The notes: generated by a model from the sequence alone, not told the origin. A stretch of 64,000 bases of DNA from Amyloporia xantha (GCA_036971615.1 JAYKKR010000013.1:496001-560000); one strand, 5' to 3'. Numbered from the stretch's first letter, positions 38,657 to 50,205 are shown. Program-made: numbers and translations.

Positions 38657-38675
38657 GGTTATGAGCCCCGCGCTC
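38657..38675 (+). other. Copia primer binding site of half-tRNA type
   Basis: GGTTATGAGCCCCGCGCTC directly follows the 5' LTR. Its complement contains GGGCTCATAACC, the anticodon loop of initiator Met tRNA. Priming by a cut initiator tRNA is known for Copia and Ty5 (hemivirus type). Confidence 0.75.
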
Positions 38676-39114
38676 TAATCTGTCTGACTACTGTGCAGTC
38701 ATCTGTCTTCACTCTTCTATTTACGCTTTCACTTTCTCTTTTGCGCATTTACCCCTTCTATTGCCTTCTTCTTATAAGGCCCCTTAGTAGACTACGTAAG
38801 TACACAGTCCTCAGTTTTGTGACGAACTCTTGGGAGTCTGCACTTCAGTGGGCGGCTCTTAGAGGTCCAAATCCTCTCCTGGGAATAAGGCACCTTACGC
38901 GAAATAGTCAAAGGCGTAACAGGGCCCTCAGGCAACTGCGAAGCAAAACTCTGCGGCTCCATAGGTAGCTGTAGATAGAAGTACTATACAGTAGCTAGCT
39001 AGGCCTTGGGCAATACCCTCTGCGGCATAGTCTCGTCTCGATCGCTCACTTCCCTCAACTCTACCCTGCGTCTTGGCTATTTCGGCTAGCTGGGACAAAG
39101 GTTCACTTCAATAA

Positions 39115-39555
39115 GTGTCCATCTTTGAGCTAGAGACGTTGACTTCTTCATCAGAAGCAGCTGATCCAGTGGCAGATCAATCTCAGTCAGGCGACTCAGA
39201 GGGATCTTCACCAGAGCCAGTACAGCTTATATCTGTCTACCCAACAGATTATAGCTGGAAATTCCCTTACGCAGGCGATTATATTGGTGGTCTTACAGAC
39301 GACGATCTTGGTTATTTCCCATACAATATTGAAAGTAACTCTCTTCGTCACACTGACAGTGAAGAGTACTTTCCAAACCTCTCCAATACATTTTGGGCTA
39401 TACTTCTTCGATCCGATCCTTTTGATCAAGAAGTTAAAGAGGTTAAACCAGATCGATCGCCTCCATCAATTCCTCAATCAATTCCATCAATTCCTCAATC
39501 ACCTTCCATCGCCTATCTCCTTCAGTCTGACACTCGCCCTGACATTTTATTCTGA
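39115..39555 (+). CDS. 146-residue acidic ORF upstream of Copia gag
   Basis: Open frame MSIFELETLTSSSEAADPVA to TRPDILF, ending 5 bases before the gag-pol start. It is acidic and Ser/Pro-rich with an ending of repeated Ser-Ile-Pro-Gln units. No family is recognised. It could be an extra element protein or leader sequence translated by chance. The first Met is at the 5' edge of a long untranslated leader. Confidence 0.45.
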   Translation: MSIFELETLTSSSEAADPVADQSQSGDSEGSSPEPVQLISVYPTDYSWKFPYAGDYIGGLTDDDLGYFPYNIESNSLRHTDSEEYFPNLSNTFWAILLRSDPFDQEVKEVKPDRSPPSIPQSIPSIPQSPSIAYLLQSDTRPDILF

Positions 39556-39560
39556 TCGCC

Positions 39561-42500
39561 ATGGATCCCTCCAAGATTCCTACCTCCACCATTCCCATTT
39601 TTGATGGCACAAACTATATTGCCTGGTCTAACGCCATGCGAGGTGTTTTTAGATGGTCTGGTTCCTGGAACATTGTTGAAGGGAATTCAGGCACACCTCT
39701 TCCTCGTCCTACTGTTGCAGCTACTGGAGAAGACCTCCCTACAATCCAGGCTGCTTGGGATGAGAAGAATGACAAGGCACTTGGTTTGATGACCATCTAT
39801 ATTTCCTCCTCGCTACAATTCCTCATTGGCAATACTACCACTGCTGCTGCAGCGTGGAAAGCAATTAAAGATCAGTATGCCAAACCTGGTGCTGTTGGTG
39901 CATTCGTCTACTTTCAACAATTATTCAATACTCGCTTTGACGATGCCCAACCTCTTCGCCCTCAGATAACAGCACTTGAGGAAATTCGTAGTCGTACCGT
40001 TGATGCTGGGATTGCCATCTCAGATCAATTTGCTGCCCTTATTATTGTCAACGCCTTGCCCAATTCTTATCAGACCATTGCTTCGACTCTGCTGGCTACA
40101 GTTACAGACCTTTCTAAACTTAAACCAGCAGATGTCATCCCCAAAATAATTGAGGAAGAAGCTAGACGTCAGGCCTCTAAAAATGCTAATGTCTCTCGTG
40201 TCTCGTCGACTACTCGTCTCCCAAAGAAATGTAATATCTGTGGGAAGACTAATCACTCGACTGAGAACCATTGGCCTGATGGAAAGCCACCTCAAAAGGG
40301 GAATAAGCAGGGCAAAGGCAAGGGCAAGCAAGGCGGTAATCAAGGAGGAAATAATAAGGGAAGTGGACAGAATCATGGTCAAAATAATGGTAATAATGGA
40401 GCTTCACAAGGACAGGGATCTGGTGCAAAAGTTAACAATCTTCTTATAGAATCTGTACCAGATGTAACGGTAGCATCTTCTTCGTCCAAATCAATTAACC
40501 TTTCCCTGTACCATGTGGGAGATGAGATCGCAAGATGGATGGTTGATTCAGGTTGCACTTCACATGTCACAAACGTCTTTGAAGATTTTGATCACTATCA
40601 TGAATTTCCAGTACCTGGTCATGCGCACTTAGCTGGCGCAGATAAGACCATAGACATCAAAGGTGTTGGAATAGTTCTTCTGAGACATCAGAATAGTGAC
40701 GGAATCATTGTCAACCTGACTCTTAAATCTGTCCTTTATATTCCTGAAGCGTCTCATCGTTTCTTTGCTCCACGCACCATTATTGACCAAGGAGGCTGCT
40801 ATAGTGCCCATGGGGACACTATGAATTTTTGGGCAGGCTCCAAACCGGGTGAGAACCTAATCCTCACTGCGCGATCAAGCCATGATGGTTCAGGTTTCTA
40901 TTGGCTTGAAACCAAAGTGTTTCATCCAAACACCCGGCCTCAGACTCTGCAATCTGTGGAAGCTGACTATGACTTGTGGCATCAACGGTTTGGTCATGCG
41001 GGACGTAACACAATTCGTCAATTGCCTAATCATGTTAATGGCGCACCAAATAGTCTTTCTTCAGCACCAAAGTCTGATCCTTGTGCTGGTTGTGCGCTTG
41101 GCAAGTCCCACAGACAACCGTTCCCACTCTCTTCTACTCGCGCATCTAAACCATTAGAACTTATTCACTCAGATCTCGTCGAAATGCCATCTTTGTCCAT
41201 TGATGGTTTCAAATATTGTGTCACATTCCTCGACGACTTCTCCTCATTTGGTGTCATGTATTACCTTAAGCGGAAATCTGATGCTCTCACCTGCTTTAAA
41301 AGTTATCGAGCATGGGGGAAACTCAGCTTTCTACGCGACTTAAGCGTTTCCGCTCTGACAGAGGAGGAGAATTTATGGGTGAAGAGTTCACACAATATTT
41401 ACATGAAAATGGTATTGAGCGCGAGGCATCTATGCCACAAAGTCCACAACAAAATGGACGTGCAGAACGTTGGCAGCAAACTATTGTAGAAAAAGCAGAA
41501 GCTATGCGTCATCATGCTGGTTTATCCACAGGCTTCTGGAAACTTGCTGTTGAAACTGCCGTTCATATTTACAATCGTCAGCCATTCCGCAGAGCACACT
41601 GGCGTACTCCCATTGAATTATGGAATGGTACTGTTCCAGATGTGTCGTACTTTAGAGTCTTTGGATGCCTAGCCTATGTACATGTTCAGAAGGAGCGACG
41701 CCAGGATAAGCTCACGGCTCGAGCTAAACCTATGGTGTTCGTCGGCTATGAACCTGGATCAAAGGGGTATCGATTCTGGGATAAAGATAGCCGCTCCATT
41801 GTTTTATCGCGTGATGCGGTATTCAATGAGAGATCCTTTCCGAACAAAAGTGCGAATCCTATTCCCGCTGCCCAACAACCGCATGAGCCGCCCGTTCCTG
41901 TAGCTCCAGCACCACAGCCGGCCCTGCCGCTTGGTGATGATGATGCTAATAGGCCTGAACCGGATGCTGACTTGCCTCCACATCCGGGACCACCACCAGA
42001 ACTGCCTAGAAACCCATCTCCTCCACCTCATCCACCTTCTCCAGATGAGCCTCCAGTACCACAACCTCCTCCATTTGTACCTAGACGCTCTACTCGGTCA
42101 ACCGCTGGTAGACCTCCACCACGGCCTGACAATGCGTATGGTGATCGTCACCCTGCAGCTATACAGCGTGACATTGATCAAGGAGGTGGTTTACCTGACG
42201 TCATGGAGAATCTCATCTCAGATCTTCCAGTAGAGTTTATTCTCAACGCCGATCCTCAGTACGGACCTTTTCCACAATCTTATCAGGAAGCGATCTCTCG
42301 CCCTGATCAGACTCAGTGGGAGGCCGCTATGCAGGAAGAGATAGACTCTCAAATGGAGAATGGTACATGGGAGTTAGTAGACTTACCTCCTGGACGTAAG
42401 GCAGTACCTTGTCGTTGGGTTTACACTATTAAACCTGGTGGTAGATATAAAGCTCGGCTTGTAGCCAAAGGCTTTAAACAGGTCAAAGGCATCGATTATG

Positions 42501-43799
42501 ATGAAATATTCTCCCCTGTCGCTCGTTTTGAATCTATAAGATTCTTACTTGCCCATGCTGCTCTTAATGATTGGGAGGTAGAGGCTATGGATGTAAAGAC
42601 AGCATTCTTATATGGCGAATTAGACGAGGAGATATATATGGAGCAACCAGAAGGCTTTAAAGTCCCTGGTCAGGAACACAAAGTTTGTCATCTTTTGAAG
42701 GCTATTTATGGTCTTAAACAGGCTGGCAGACAGTGGAATAAAAACTCCACAATGCGTTGTTGGAATTAGGGTTCACACGTACATATTCTGATGCGGGTAT
42801 TTATGTGTATCGTCATCATGGGGGGATTTAATACTTGTCGTATATGTTGACGATCTATTGCCAATTGGATCTGATCGGCGTCAGATTGCATGGCTTAAAG
42901 GTTGTCTTCAGAAGCGATTTAATGTTCGTGACCTTGGGCCTGTAGAATCTTTTCTAGGCATGCGGATTACTCGAGATAGATCATCCAGAAACATTTGGCT
43001 TGATCAGTCTAAATACATTGAAGAGACACTCGAGCGATTCCAAATGCTAGATGCAGCACCCACACGAACTCCCCTTCCATTTGGCGTACACCTTGTCAAA
43101 GCAGATCCTTCATATGAAGTTGATGCCGCCCTTCGTTCAAAGTACCAGCAGCTCATTGGTTCACTTTTGTGGATCGCCTTAGGCACTCGTCCAGATATAG
43201 CCTATGCAGTTAATCGCCTTTCCCAATATTCTGCTAAGCCTACAATGCAACATTATAAAGCCGCACAATATATTCTTCGCTATTTGAACGGTTCACGTTC
43301 ACTTCGGCTTTGCTACAAAGGCAGCGGATTATCTGGACTCATAGGTTATTCTGACTCTGATTGGGCTGAGAACAAGGACGATAGGCATTCAACTAGTGGC
43401 TTTGTCTTCTTTATGGCAGATGCTGCTATTTCATGGGTCTCGCGGCGACAAAAGACTGTTGCTCTGTCTTCTACAGAAGCAGAGTACATGGCGTTGTCCG
43501 ACTCTTGTCGACAATTAGCCTGGCTTCGGACTCTTCAGTCTGAGATTGGTTTTAAGCCACAAAATGCCACACCTTTATGCATTGATAATAATGGTAGCAT
43601 TTTTCTTGCGGTTAATCCAGCTCATGACAGAAGAACCAAGCACATTGATATACGGTACCACTTTTGCAGAGAGTTCATTGAAAACGGTCATGTCGGTCTT
43701 TTCTTTGTACCTACTGCTGAGCAAAGGGCCGATATCCTCACTAAGAATTTATCTTTCTCTATTCATGAGAAATTTGTACATAGTCTTGGACTAAAGTAG
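39561..43799 (+). pseudogene. Copia Gag-Pol polyprotein with three single-base frame breaks
   Basis: Starts MDPSKIPTSTIPIFDGTNYI. Gag is followed by a zinc knuckle CNICGKTNHSTENHW (about 40228; the last ligand is His, not Cys). Then come protease DSGCTSH (about 40545), the integrase zinc region WHQRFGHAGRN and core (IHSDLVEM, DRGGEF), RT (KARLVAKGFKQVKGIDYDEI, YGLKQAGRQWN, YVDDLL) and RNase H (SDSDWAENKDDRHSTSGF, SSTEAEYMALSD, KHIDIRYHFCRE). The frame breaks at G5 (41314-41318), A5 (42740-42744) and G6 (42820-42825), each consistent with one missing base. All domains are otherwise preserved. Confidence 0.9.
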
Positions 43800-43825
43800 T
43801 TAGCGACTATCTAGTTGAGTGGGAG

Positions 43826-44129
43826 TGTTGAACGATTAGTTTCCAACTATAGTAGTCGCACTTCCATACTTGGTAGTCAGTACTTACTCATTTCTATGAT
43901 GTTCTATGACGTTCCATAGTATGCTCTTGTCTTACTTCATAGGCTCCACTTTCTTACTAAGAAATCTCCACTATGATTTCATTATGACTTCATATCTTAC
44001 TCAGATATTCTATAGGTTTCTGGATACGATTACTAAGGAGCCTTTCATGCATGTATATAAGCAGGGCCTTACAGCCCACTAGAATACAAGACGGATTAGC
44101 CTCCTCTCCTCTATAGTCTGCGCTCAACA
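43826..44129 (+). repeat. Copia 3' LTR
   Basis: Identical to the 5' LTR. It is preceded by the purine tract GAGTGGGAG (43817-43825), the likely polypurine tract for plus-strand priming. Confidence 0.95.
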
Positions 44130-44616
44130 TGTTGCCCTTCAGAGATCGCTCCAATGCTGTAGACATTGCGCCGGTAACTATCGAATACAGCCGCCATGCT
44201 GGTCGCCCTCACAAACACATTGACCGGGCCTACCTGACCGAAATCATGTCACCCAGCCGCAATATCTCAATATCAAACTTAGCCAAGATCTTGGGAATTC
44301 ACCGCCATACTGTGCGAAAGGAACTTCGTGCATATGGGCTGAGGAGGGACTATTCCCCGATATCTGACGCCGATCTCGATCTCATTATCCGTGCATACAA
44401 GGAGCGAAAGCCCGAATCTGGAATCCGGTACTTGATTGCGACCCTGCGTCGACATGGCTTGCGCATTCAGAAGACACGCATCTACCAGTCCTTGGGCCGG
44501 GTGGATGGCCTCGGCCGTGCTCTACGACAGCGGCATACAATACAGCGCAGAAAATACCATTCATCGCGCCCGAATGCACTCTGGCATTGCGATGGCCACC
44601 ACAAGCTCATCCACTG

Positions 44617-44834
44617 TTAGAGTAGACGCTCGCGCGCTAAGCGCCGTAGTACAAACATGTACATACACGGCCAGCGCGATCTGCGACGGCCTCCTTCGTA
44701 TACATTGCTTGCTTCTGCGACTTCTGTGAGCCTTAGGTGTCGGTGTCGGTGTCTGTGCCCTCTCGTGTCCTCTCGCTTCTCATCTCTGGGCTCTCTCAGA
44801 TCACATCTTCCATTCATTCTGCTGACATCCACTG
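44617..44834. mobile_element. 218-bp insertion with 9-bp flanking duplication in the transposase gene
   Basis: CATCCACTG occurs at 44608-44616 and again at 44826-44834. Leaving out the 218 bp between restores the reading WHCDGHHKLIHWGIVIHG. The segment has no acceptor AG near its end, so it is not an intron. Terminal repeats are weak (TTAGAG... / ...CTGCTGA), so the class is unclear; a small non-autonomous element is likely. Confidence 0.65.
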
Positions 44835-46229
44835 GGGTATTGTCATTCATGGATTCATAGATGGTTTCTGTAGAACTGTACGTCTTAGTGTGAAGTTATC
44901 ATTATGTCGGCGAAACTGAGTCTCAACTTGAACAACTGAATGTGGCGATTGCTGGCAGGTCACTGGATTGCAAGCAAGCAACAACAATCTTGCCTCCACA
45001 GTGTTGGATGTATTCCTCAGTGCGACGGAGACATATGGAATACCATCCCATGTGTGTGGTGACCGAGGAGGCGAGAACATTGATGTCTCTGTATGGATGA
45101 TTTTACGGTGTGGTCCAAACAGAGCATCATTTATGTGGGGCAGGTATGTCTGGCCACAGCTTTCAAATAAGAATATCCATTGAATCATGTATAGCTCTAC
45201 TCGAAATACGCGAATAGAGCGACTCTGGGTCGAAGTCGGGCGCCAATTCTGCCGCGAGTGGCGAGCTTTCTTCACTCGTCTTGAGCGATGCCATTTTCTT
45301 GACCGCTCGAGTGCAACACACCTCTGGCTGTTACAGCGTCTGTTTCTCCATGTCATAAATGAAGATTGTCTATCTTTCCAAGCGGACTGGAACGCTCATC
45401 CGATTTCGGGTCCCGATACCAATGACCGAAGCCCACAGGCAAGTCGAGTCTGATGTATCCACATTCCCGCTCTTGCAGATGGCTGAGTAATGCTGTAGGA
45501 CTTACGAATCATTGGCCAAACTACCAATGGAATATATACTGATGATCCGGATGGTAACAACATTGATCCTGATTTATTACACCGATATTATGGTACTACA
45601 GGAGGAAGGGCCCCTCCTCGGCGACAGGGGCACACAGGTGCTGGTCATCCTCCTGAAGAGGAATCTGATGTTGAAGAAGACAATGACGAGATTAATATGG
45701 AAGGACTGCCAGGACAAATCGCTGAATATGAGCAACATCATGTGCGGCACGATCCTATACCAGTCCCAGATCACGCAAGTCCCTTCGTCAACGCCGAGGC
45801 AGAGGAAATGTTTTTCACTGCTCTTGGTATGTTGCAGGATGGTGGAGAATTACCAGAAGGATATGGTCTGATGCCTTATGAGCAAGTTCAGGGTTATGAG
45901 GCAGTCGAGGTCATTCGCTCAGGCCGGCGAAACCGCAAAGAGCTTATTGTGACATTACCGGAACATATTTGGCGGCCACGTACCGAGTACTGGGGCCGCG
46001 CATTATATCTTCTGACCCACATGTTATTAGAATAGGTATATATAGAATGTAGTTTGACAATATGACAGTCTCCTCGCTAGCGCATTGGAGACATAGCCTG
46101 AGTGAAATCCCTCGTATCGCCCGCTCGATTAGTCAGCATGACCTGCAGCATTCAGCATTACGGCGAAATTTGCTCCTTCTCTATCGCTTCGCTTCTCGCA
46201 TCCTCACCTCTCGCATCCTCACCTCTCGC

Positions 46230-47914
46230 ATGGCTTCGAGTTCAGTCAGTGGCCTTTCACCTGGACACTGCACAGCCCTCAATGAATCAACTGCAAAGCC
46301 ATGTATATGCAAGACGTACCAAGAGGGTATTGTCGTCGCTGGCCAACCTGTGGTATGTCGCGAGTGCGGTCATGGCCTGTCGAACCACGATGGAGTCAGG
46401 TCTTATCCTGGCAAAATAAACGAGATCATGCTCGCACTCAAAGCGAATACAGCAAAGATTCAGGATGCCCGTGCTGAGACACTGAAGCACTTTCGGGTTT
46501 CAGCCAACCATAGTGACTCCGATAGTGGTAGCAAGAAAAAGGCCCACACCGTGGCCCAGTGAAAGTGAGTCCAGCTGTCTTAATACATGGGAGGAACATG
46601 GAGCTCAGATGCGATCTTAGAAGCCGAAGAGGGGCAGAAAAAGCAACTCGACAGGGGACCCAACTCTCGTCAAAATCTATTCAATTGTTGTGATTCCTGT
46701 CGGACTCGATGTAAGTAATTCATTTGGATGGTAAAGGTATCACCGACATACCTACAGTCGCCTCATTTGTAGGATGATGGAAATCTTTTTGACCACATTG
46801 CACCCGACAAGCCTGCTTTGCGAGAACTTCGAGACAGTGGATTGGGTGTTACAGACAAGATGGATGGCACCGAACTAGCATTTTCGGAGACATGGGGGCC
46901 TGCAGAAATGCATGCATATATTCGGAAGCACCTCCCGCAGCTATTCAAGTATCTTGCCCGAGAACATCCCTGGATAATGACAGTTGGCGATGGCGATGAC
47001 AAGATGATCAAGATGAAGACATTACCTTATGTTCTACTCTTCAAAAAACAGAACTCCCTGCGGGTAATCGGGGCAATATCGCATCCGACAGGTGAAGATT
47101 ATCGTGAATTCAAAGGGCGCGATGCTGCCTCTTGGAAAGATTCTCATATCTTTATTGGTTCGCAATCATTCAGGATACAGGATGATTGAACTAACATTGT
47201 CCCTCCTATGTAAAGGGACTCGCAAGACAATTCCGCCAGCCGTGTATCAAAACTGGGACCAAAACGACTCCATATTCGGGTCTGATGCCGAGAGCATCAA
47301 TTCAGCACTGCTTCATGAACAGTCTCCAGCTGTCGCAGACAAAGGAAAGGGAAAAGCGATTGACTACCCTAAAGGTACGCTGTGCAACAGCAACCAGAGG
47401 CTGTCAGCTCAACCACATTAGCTGCAGTGACAACAGCAGCTAGGCCGGTGAAGCGTCGCTTCCCTAGCATCTCCGAAGATGGCACAACCGACGAAGAAAT
47501 CATGGCTGGGCCATTGGTTGCGAGTCCACGCAAACCAATGCCAAAAAATCCAAGCTCTTAGCCGAGTTCGATAGAGGTGAGTGGGTGGCATCGCACACTT
47601 GGGTATCAACTGATCACCACCACCTGATACTAGTAGTCGACTTAACGGCACTGCCAGGGCCATCAAGTGCAGTGCCTCAGCAAGAAGCTGCAGCGGTACA
47701 CGGACCAGCAGAAGAATCCAGGCCTGCAACCACACATGTCGACATTGATCTCAGTGAAATTCCCGATAGCGACACTGAAGCAGAACATCAGCGGGCAGCG
47801 ACACCTGTCAGAAGTAACGGCCAGGCAGCCGATTCTTTCAGCAGTCCTGGGGACACATTCGCATCTGTACCAGACCTGTGGCGAGCAGGAGGAAACAACA
47901 ATTTAGACTTTTAA
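46230..47914 (+). CDS. Second transposon gene, Cys-cluster protein of unknown function
   Basis: Start at 46230 (MASSSVSGLSPGHCTALNES); an in-frame ATG at 46062 would add 56 residues. The N-terminus has CTALNESTAKPCICKTYQEG and VVCRECGHGLSNHDG, a Cys cluster that could bind zinc. Later exons give TLVKIYSIVVIPVGLD, NLFDHIAPDKPALRELRDSG, YIRKHLPQLFKYLAREHPWI and TLPYVLLFKKQNSLRVIGAI. Then TRKTIPPAVYQNWD and an acidic, disordered C-terminus with VDIDLSEIPDSDTEAE follow. One frame break is seen at an A6 run (47543-47548). The gene lies inside the transposon's right repeat and follows the transposase gene on the same strand. I do not recognise the family; a role with the transposase is inference. 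Confidence 0.6.
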
Positions 47915-48368
47915 CTCGCACATCAGTGGATAGCAGAGGCATACCTTAATGCTGTCGTACCACCACTATAACTGTAACCAATCTATCATAGTTCTGGCAC
48001 ATTCCAAATGAAATGCAGTGGCGAACCACACAGCTTGCAGTAATGTCGGTAAGATGGAGAATGTGTACGCAACCAGCGGCTGTTGCTCCCACCCTGCTCA
48101 GCATAAGGAAGGCCATCCATGGCCAGAGAGTAACAACAAGCGAACCAGTTGACTGCATTACTTTGCGTGTGCATCGTCCGACTAGGCCAGGGCGGCACAC
48201 GATCGCAGTTCATGCAAGTACAACCAGTCGTTTTGCTGCTCTCTGCGGCGGAGGCTGAGATAAGTGGCAGGCGACGGGGGGAGGGACTTGCCAGCACAGC
48301 GACTCCGTGTGGCTGAGCAAGCACGTGATTCTCGGATGACCCCGGATGGGCGCTAATATGGCGTGCGT

Positions 48369-48423
48369 GCGCGTGACATGGCCGCGCGGGGGAAAATAAT
48401 TATTGTACACTTTGAACGGCATA
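48369..48423 (-). repeat. Right terminal inverted repeat of the 12.1-kb transposon
   Basis: Inverted copy of the left end, followed directly by the CCCGAT target duplication at 48424-48429. Just inside it GTGCGTGCGCG-type words recur, as at the left end but over a shorter stretch. Confidence 0.88.
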
Positions 48424-48454
48424 CCCGATAAAATAAAGGTCACATCTCTCTATA

Positions 48455-50205
48455 CTATGCCTGACCATCACCTCGACCTCACGTGCACCCAGGCTAATTA
48501 GCCCGGCATACCCCCCCGGGATTGCCGGGCTAGCTAGCCTCGAAAGTCAAATACCCTGTAGTTGCCAATAAAGCGAGCAGTAAAGGCGGGCTTGCCTAAT
48601 ACAATAAGTCCCCTTATCTCCCTAGATATCACCGGCATCGCTGATCACGATGAGTACACCGTGCGTCCAGCGCCAGATCACCGAACGCATCGGGATCTCC
48701 CGTGTGACGCGGCGCGCCTGCGCGCCCAATGCGTCGGCGCCGCCGCAAACGATGAGCACGAGAATTGGCTCTCACTCCGTCAATATATTGTGTATTCAGT
48801 TCGAAATTTCACTGATAGTAATAGGATTGTTTTGGATTATATATGTAATGTATGAATGAATACTTTGACACTCAAATGGAAGGATTTTGATTAATTTCTC
48901 TCAAATAGACAATTATCACCCTCCCTGGCTGGCAGTATTATCAATGAGCTCATAAGGCACCACATTTCATGTACTACAGTGCTCTGCTTAATGCTATTTG
49001 GCACCTGTCTATTTGTGAAACTTGATTAGTTTGGGTACATTCAGTCAAATATTGCTATTTCACACTTTCTATATTTCATGTACCTTCTGGTGCCTCAGAT
49101 ATTGATATGCAAAGAGATTAATGTTTTATATAGGTAATATTTGTTTGTGGTACTGTAAGACGACAGGGGATAGAAGACACCGAAAGCAACAGCACCTCGT
49201 TCGGCGAACCGCCGTCCAGCCAATCAGGATGCGCGCTTGCCTAGTGATCGAGTTGAGTGCAAATATGCACGCCACTGTAACCTTCGGGTCCATTTTGCGC
49301 ACTGCATAAGCAATCATGCACTGCTCTCTATACAGCTTGGTAGATAAATACATAGTATACATAGAATTATTTGTGCTAGAACTTCTTTGCTCAATCTCCC
49401 TCTATGTATTGAAATATGTGTGTTACATACACTGTGGCATATATTAGATTTGTTAGAATACCTTTGTATGGGGACTATGTAGAAACAAGTATGTCCACAA
49501 ATATACTTCAAATACACTCAATAAGGCATAGGAGATAGTCAATCAATTAAAGCTCAGTTCACAGTGAGCACAACAGCTTCAGCCCCATTGCAAAATAAAT
49601 TACATTCTATTCCTTCCATTTGAGCCTCAAAGTATTCACTTATACATGGCATATATAACTCAAAACAATCCTATTCCTATCAGTGAAATTTCGAACTAAA
49701 TACACAATATATTGTGAAGCTAGAGCCAATTCTCGTGCTCATCGTTTGCGGCGGCGCCGACGCATTGGGCGCGCAGGCGCGCCGCGTCACACGGGAGATC
49801 CCGATGCGTTCGGTGATCTGGCGCTGGACGCACGGTGTACTCATCGTGATCAGCGATGCCGGTGATATCTAGGGAGATAAGGGGACTTATTGTATTAGGC
49901 AAGCCCGCCTTTACTGCTCGCTTTATTGGCAACTACAGGGTATTTGACTTTTGAGGCTAGCTAGCCCGGCAATCCCGGGGGGGTATGCCGGGCTAATTAG
50001 CCTGGGTGCACGTGAGGTCGAGGTGCTGACCATGCACTGCACATGTCGGCACCTTCCTAATAGAGTAAATTTGGGGCCCAAAACCGCTCTCTTTCGGTGG
50101 GAAAATAACGAACTTCGGCACGAAAGTTTGAAATCTAGCCTGCTGATTGGCTACAGGTCACGCCTGCCGACATGGGGGGTCTGCAGAGTGCATGGTTAGG
50201 CATAG
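48455..50205. mobile_element. Small inverted-repeat element split by a nested insertion
   Basis: The ends are CTATGCCTGACCATGCACT (continued across the insertion) and its inverted copy AGTGCATGGTTAGGCATAG, with TA on both sides (48453-48454 and 50206-50207). Without the 1557-bp nested element and its duplication it is about 186 bp. It fits a Tc1/mariner-type MITE. Confidence 0.7.
48469..50025. mobile_element. 1557-bp inverted-repeat element with 8-bp target duplication
   Basis: Arms of about 415 bp (48469-48885 and 49611-50025) are inverted copies that start CACCTCGACCTCACGTGCAC and diverge toward the middle. The duplication CTGACCAT flanks it (48461-48468 and 50026-50033). Each arm tip also holds palindromic words (AGGCTAATTAGCC). 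The AT-rich interior codes for nothing recognisable. An 8-bp duplication suggests a hAT-like or other 8-bp-TSD family. Confidence 0.85.

Larger units (their letters stand above)
38353..44129 (+). mobile_element. Complete Ty1/Copia LTR retrotransposon
   Basis: A 5777-bp element with two 304-bp LTRs that look identical base for base, and a 5-bp target duplication TGTTG (38348-38352 and 44130-44134). Gene order gag, protease, integrase, reverse transcriptase, RNase H is that of Copia/Pseudoviridae. The identical LTRs point to a recent insertion. The polyprotein frame is broken at three homopolymers. It sits inside the transposase gene of the larger element, in the same orientation. Confidence 0.95.
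37984..46035 (+). pseudogene. DDE integrase-core transposase gene, interrupted by two insertions
   Basis: N-terminal exon from 37984 (MLHPFPPLPLAPIHAAWSAN). After the Copia element the frame resumes with IDRAYLTEIMSPSRNIS and an HTH-like SNLAKILGIHRHTVRKEL. The catalytic core follows: WHCDGHHKLIHWGIVIHGF (Asp at 44591-44593), VCGDRGGENIDVSVW (Asp at 45061-45063) and TRNTRIERLWVEVG (Glu at 45217-45219). Then come WRAFFTRLERCHFLDR and a C-terminal exon IIGQTTNGIYTDDPDG to EYWGRALYLLTHMLLE. One intron (about 45439-45502) has a GC donor. The Copia insertion (38353-44129) and a 218-bp insertion (44617-44834) disrupt it. The exon-1 donor near 38301 was not settled. Confidence 0.75.
36307..48423 (+). 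mobile_element. 12.1-kb DNA transposon with DDE integrase-type transposase (IS3EU-like)
   Basis: The ends are inverted repeats of about 55 bp (36307-36361 and 48369-48423), starting TATGCCGTTCAAAGTGTACA, with a few differences. The 6-bp duplication CCCGAT flanks both ends (36301-36306 and 48424-48429). Inside are a BTB gene (minus), a DDE transposase gene (plus, broken by a Copia element and a 218-bp insertion) and a second gene (plus). Without Copia the element would be about 6.3 kb. The 6-bp duplication, TAT...ATA ends and an IS3-like HTH-plus-rve transposase are what I recall for the IS3EU superfamily; that assignment is from memory. Confidence 0.8.

Noticed and set aside
48562..49932. Paired open frames starting MPIKRAVKAGLPNTISPLIS
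   Set aside because: Mirror images from the inverted arms of the 1557-bp element.
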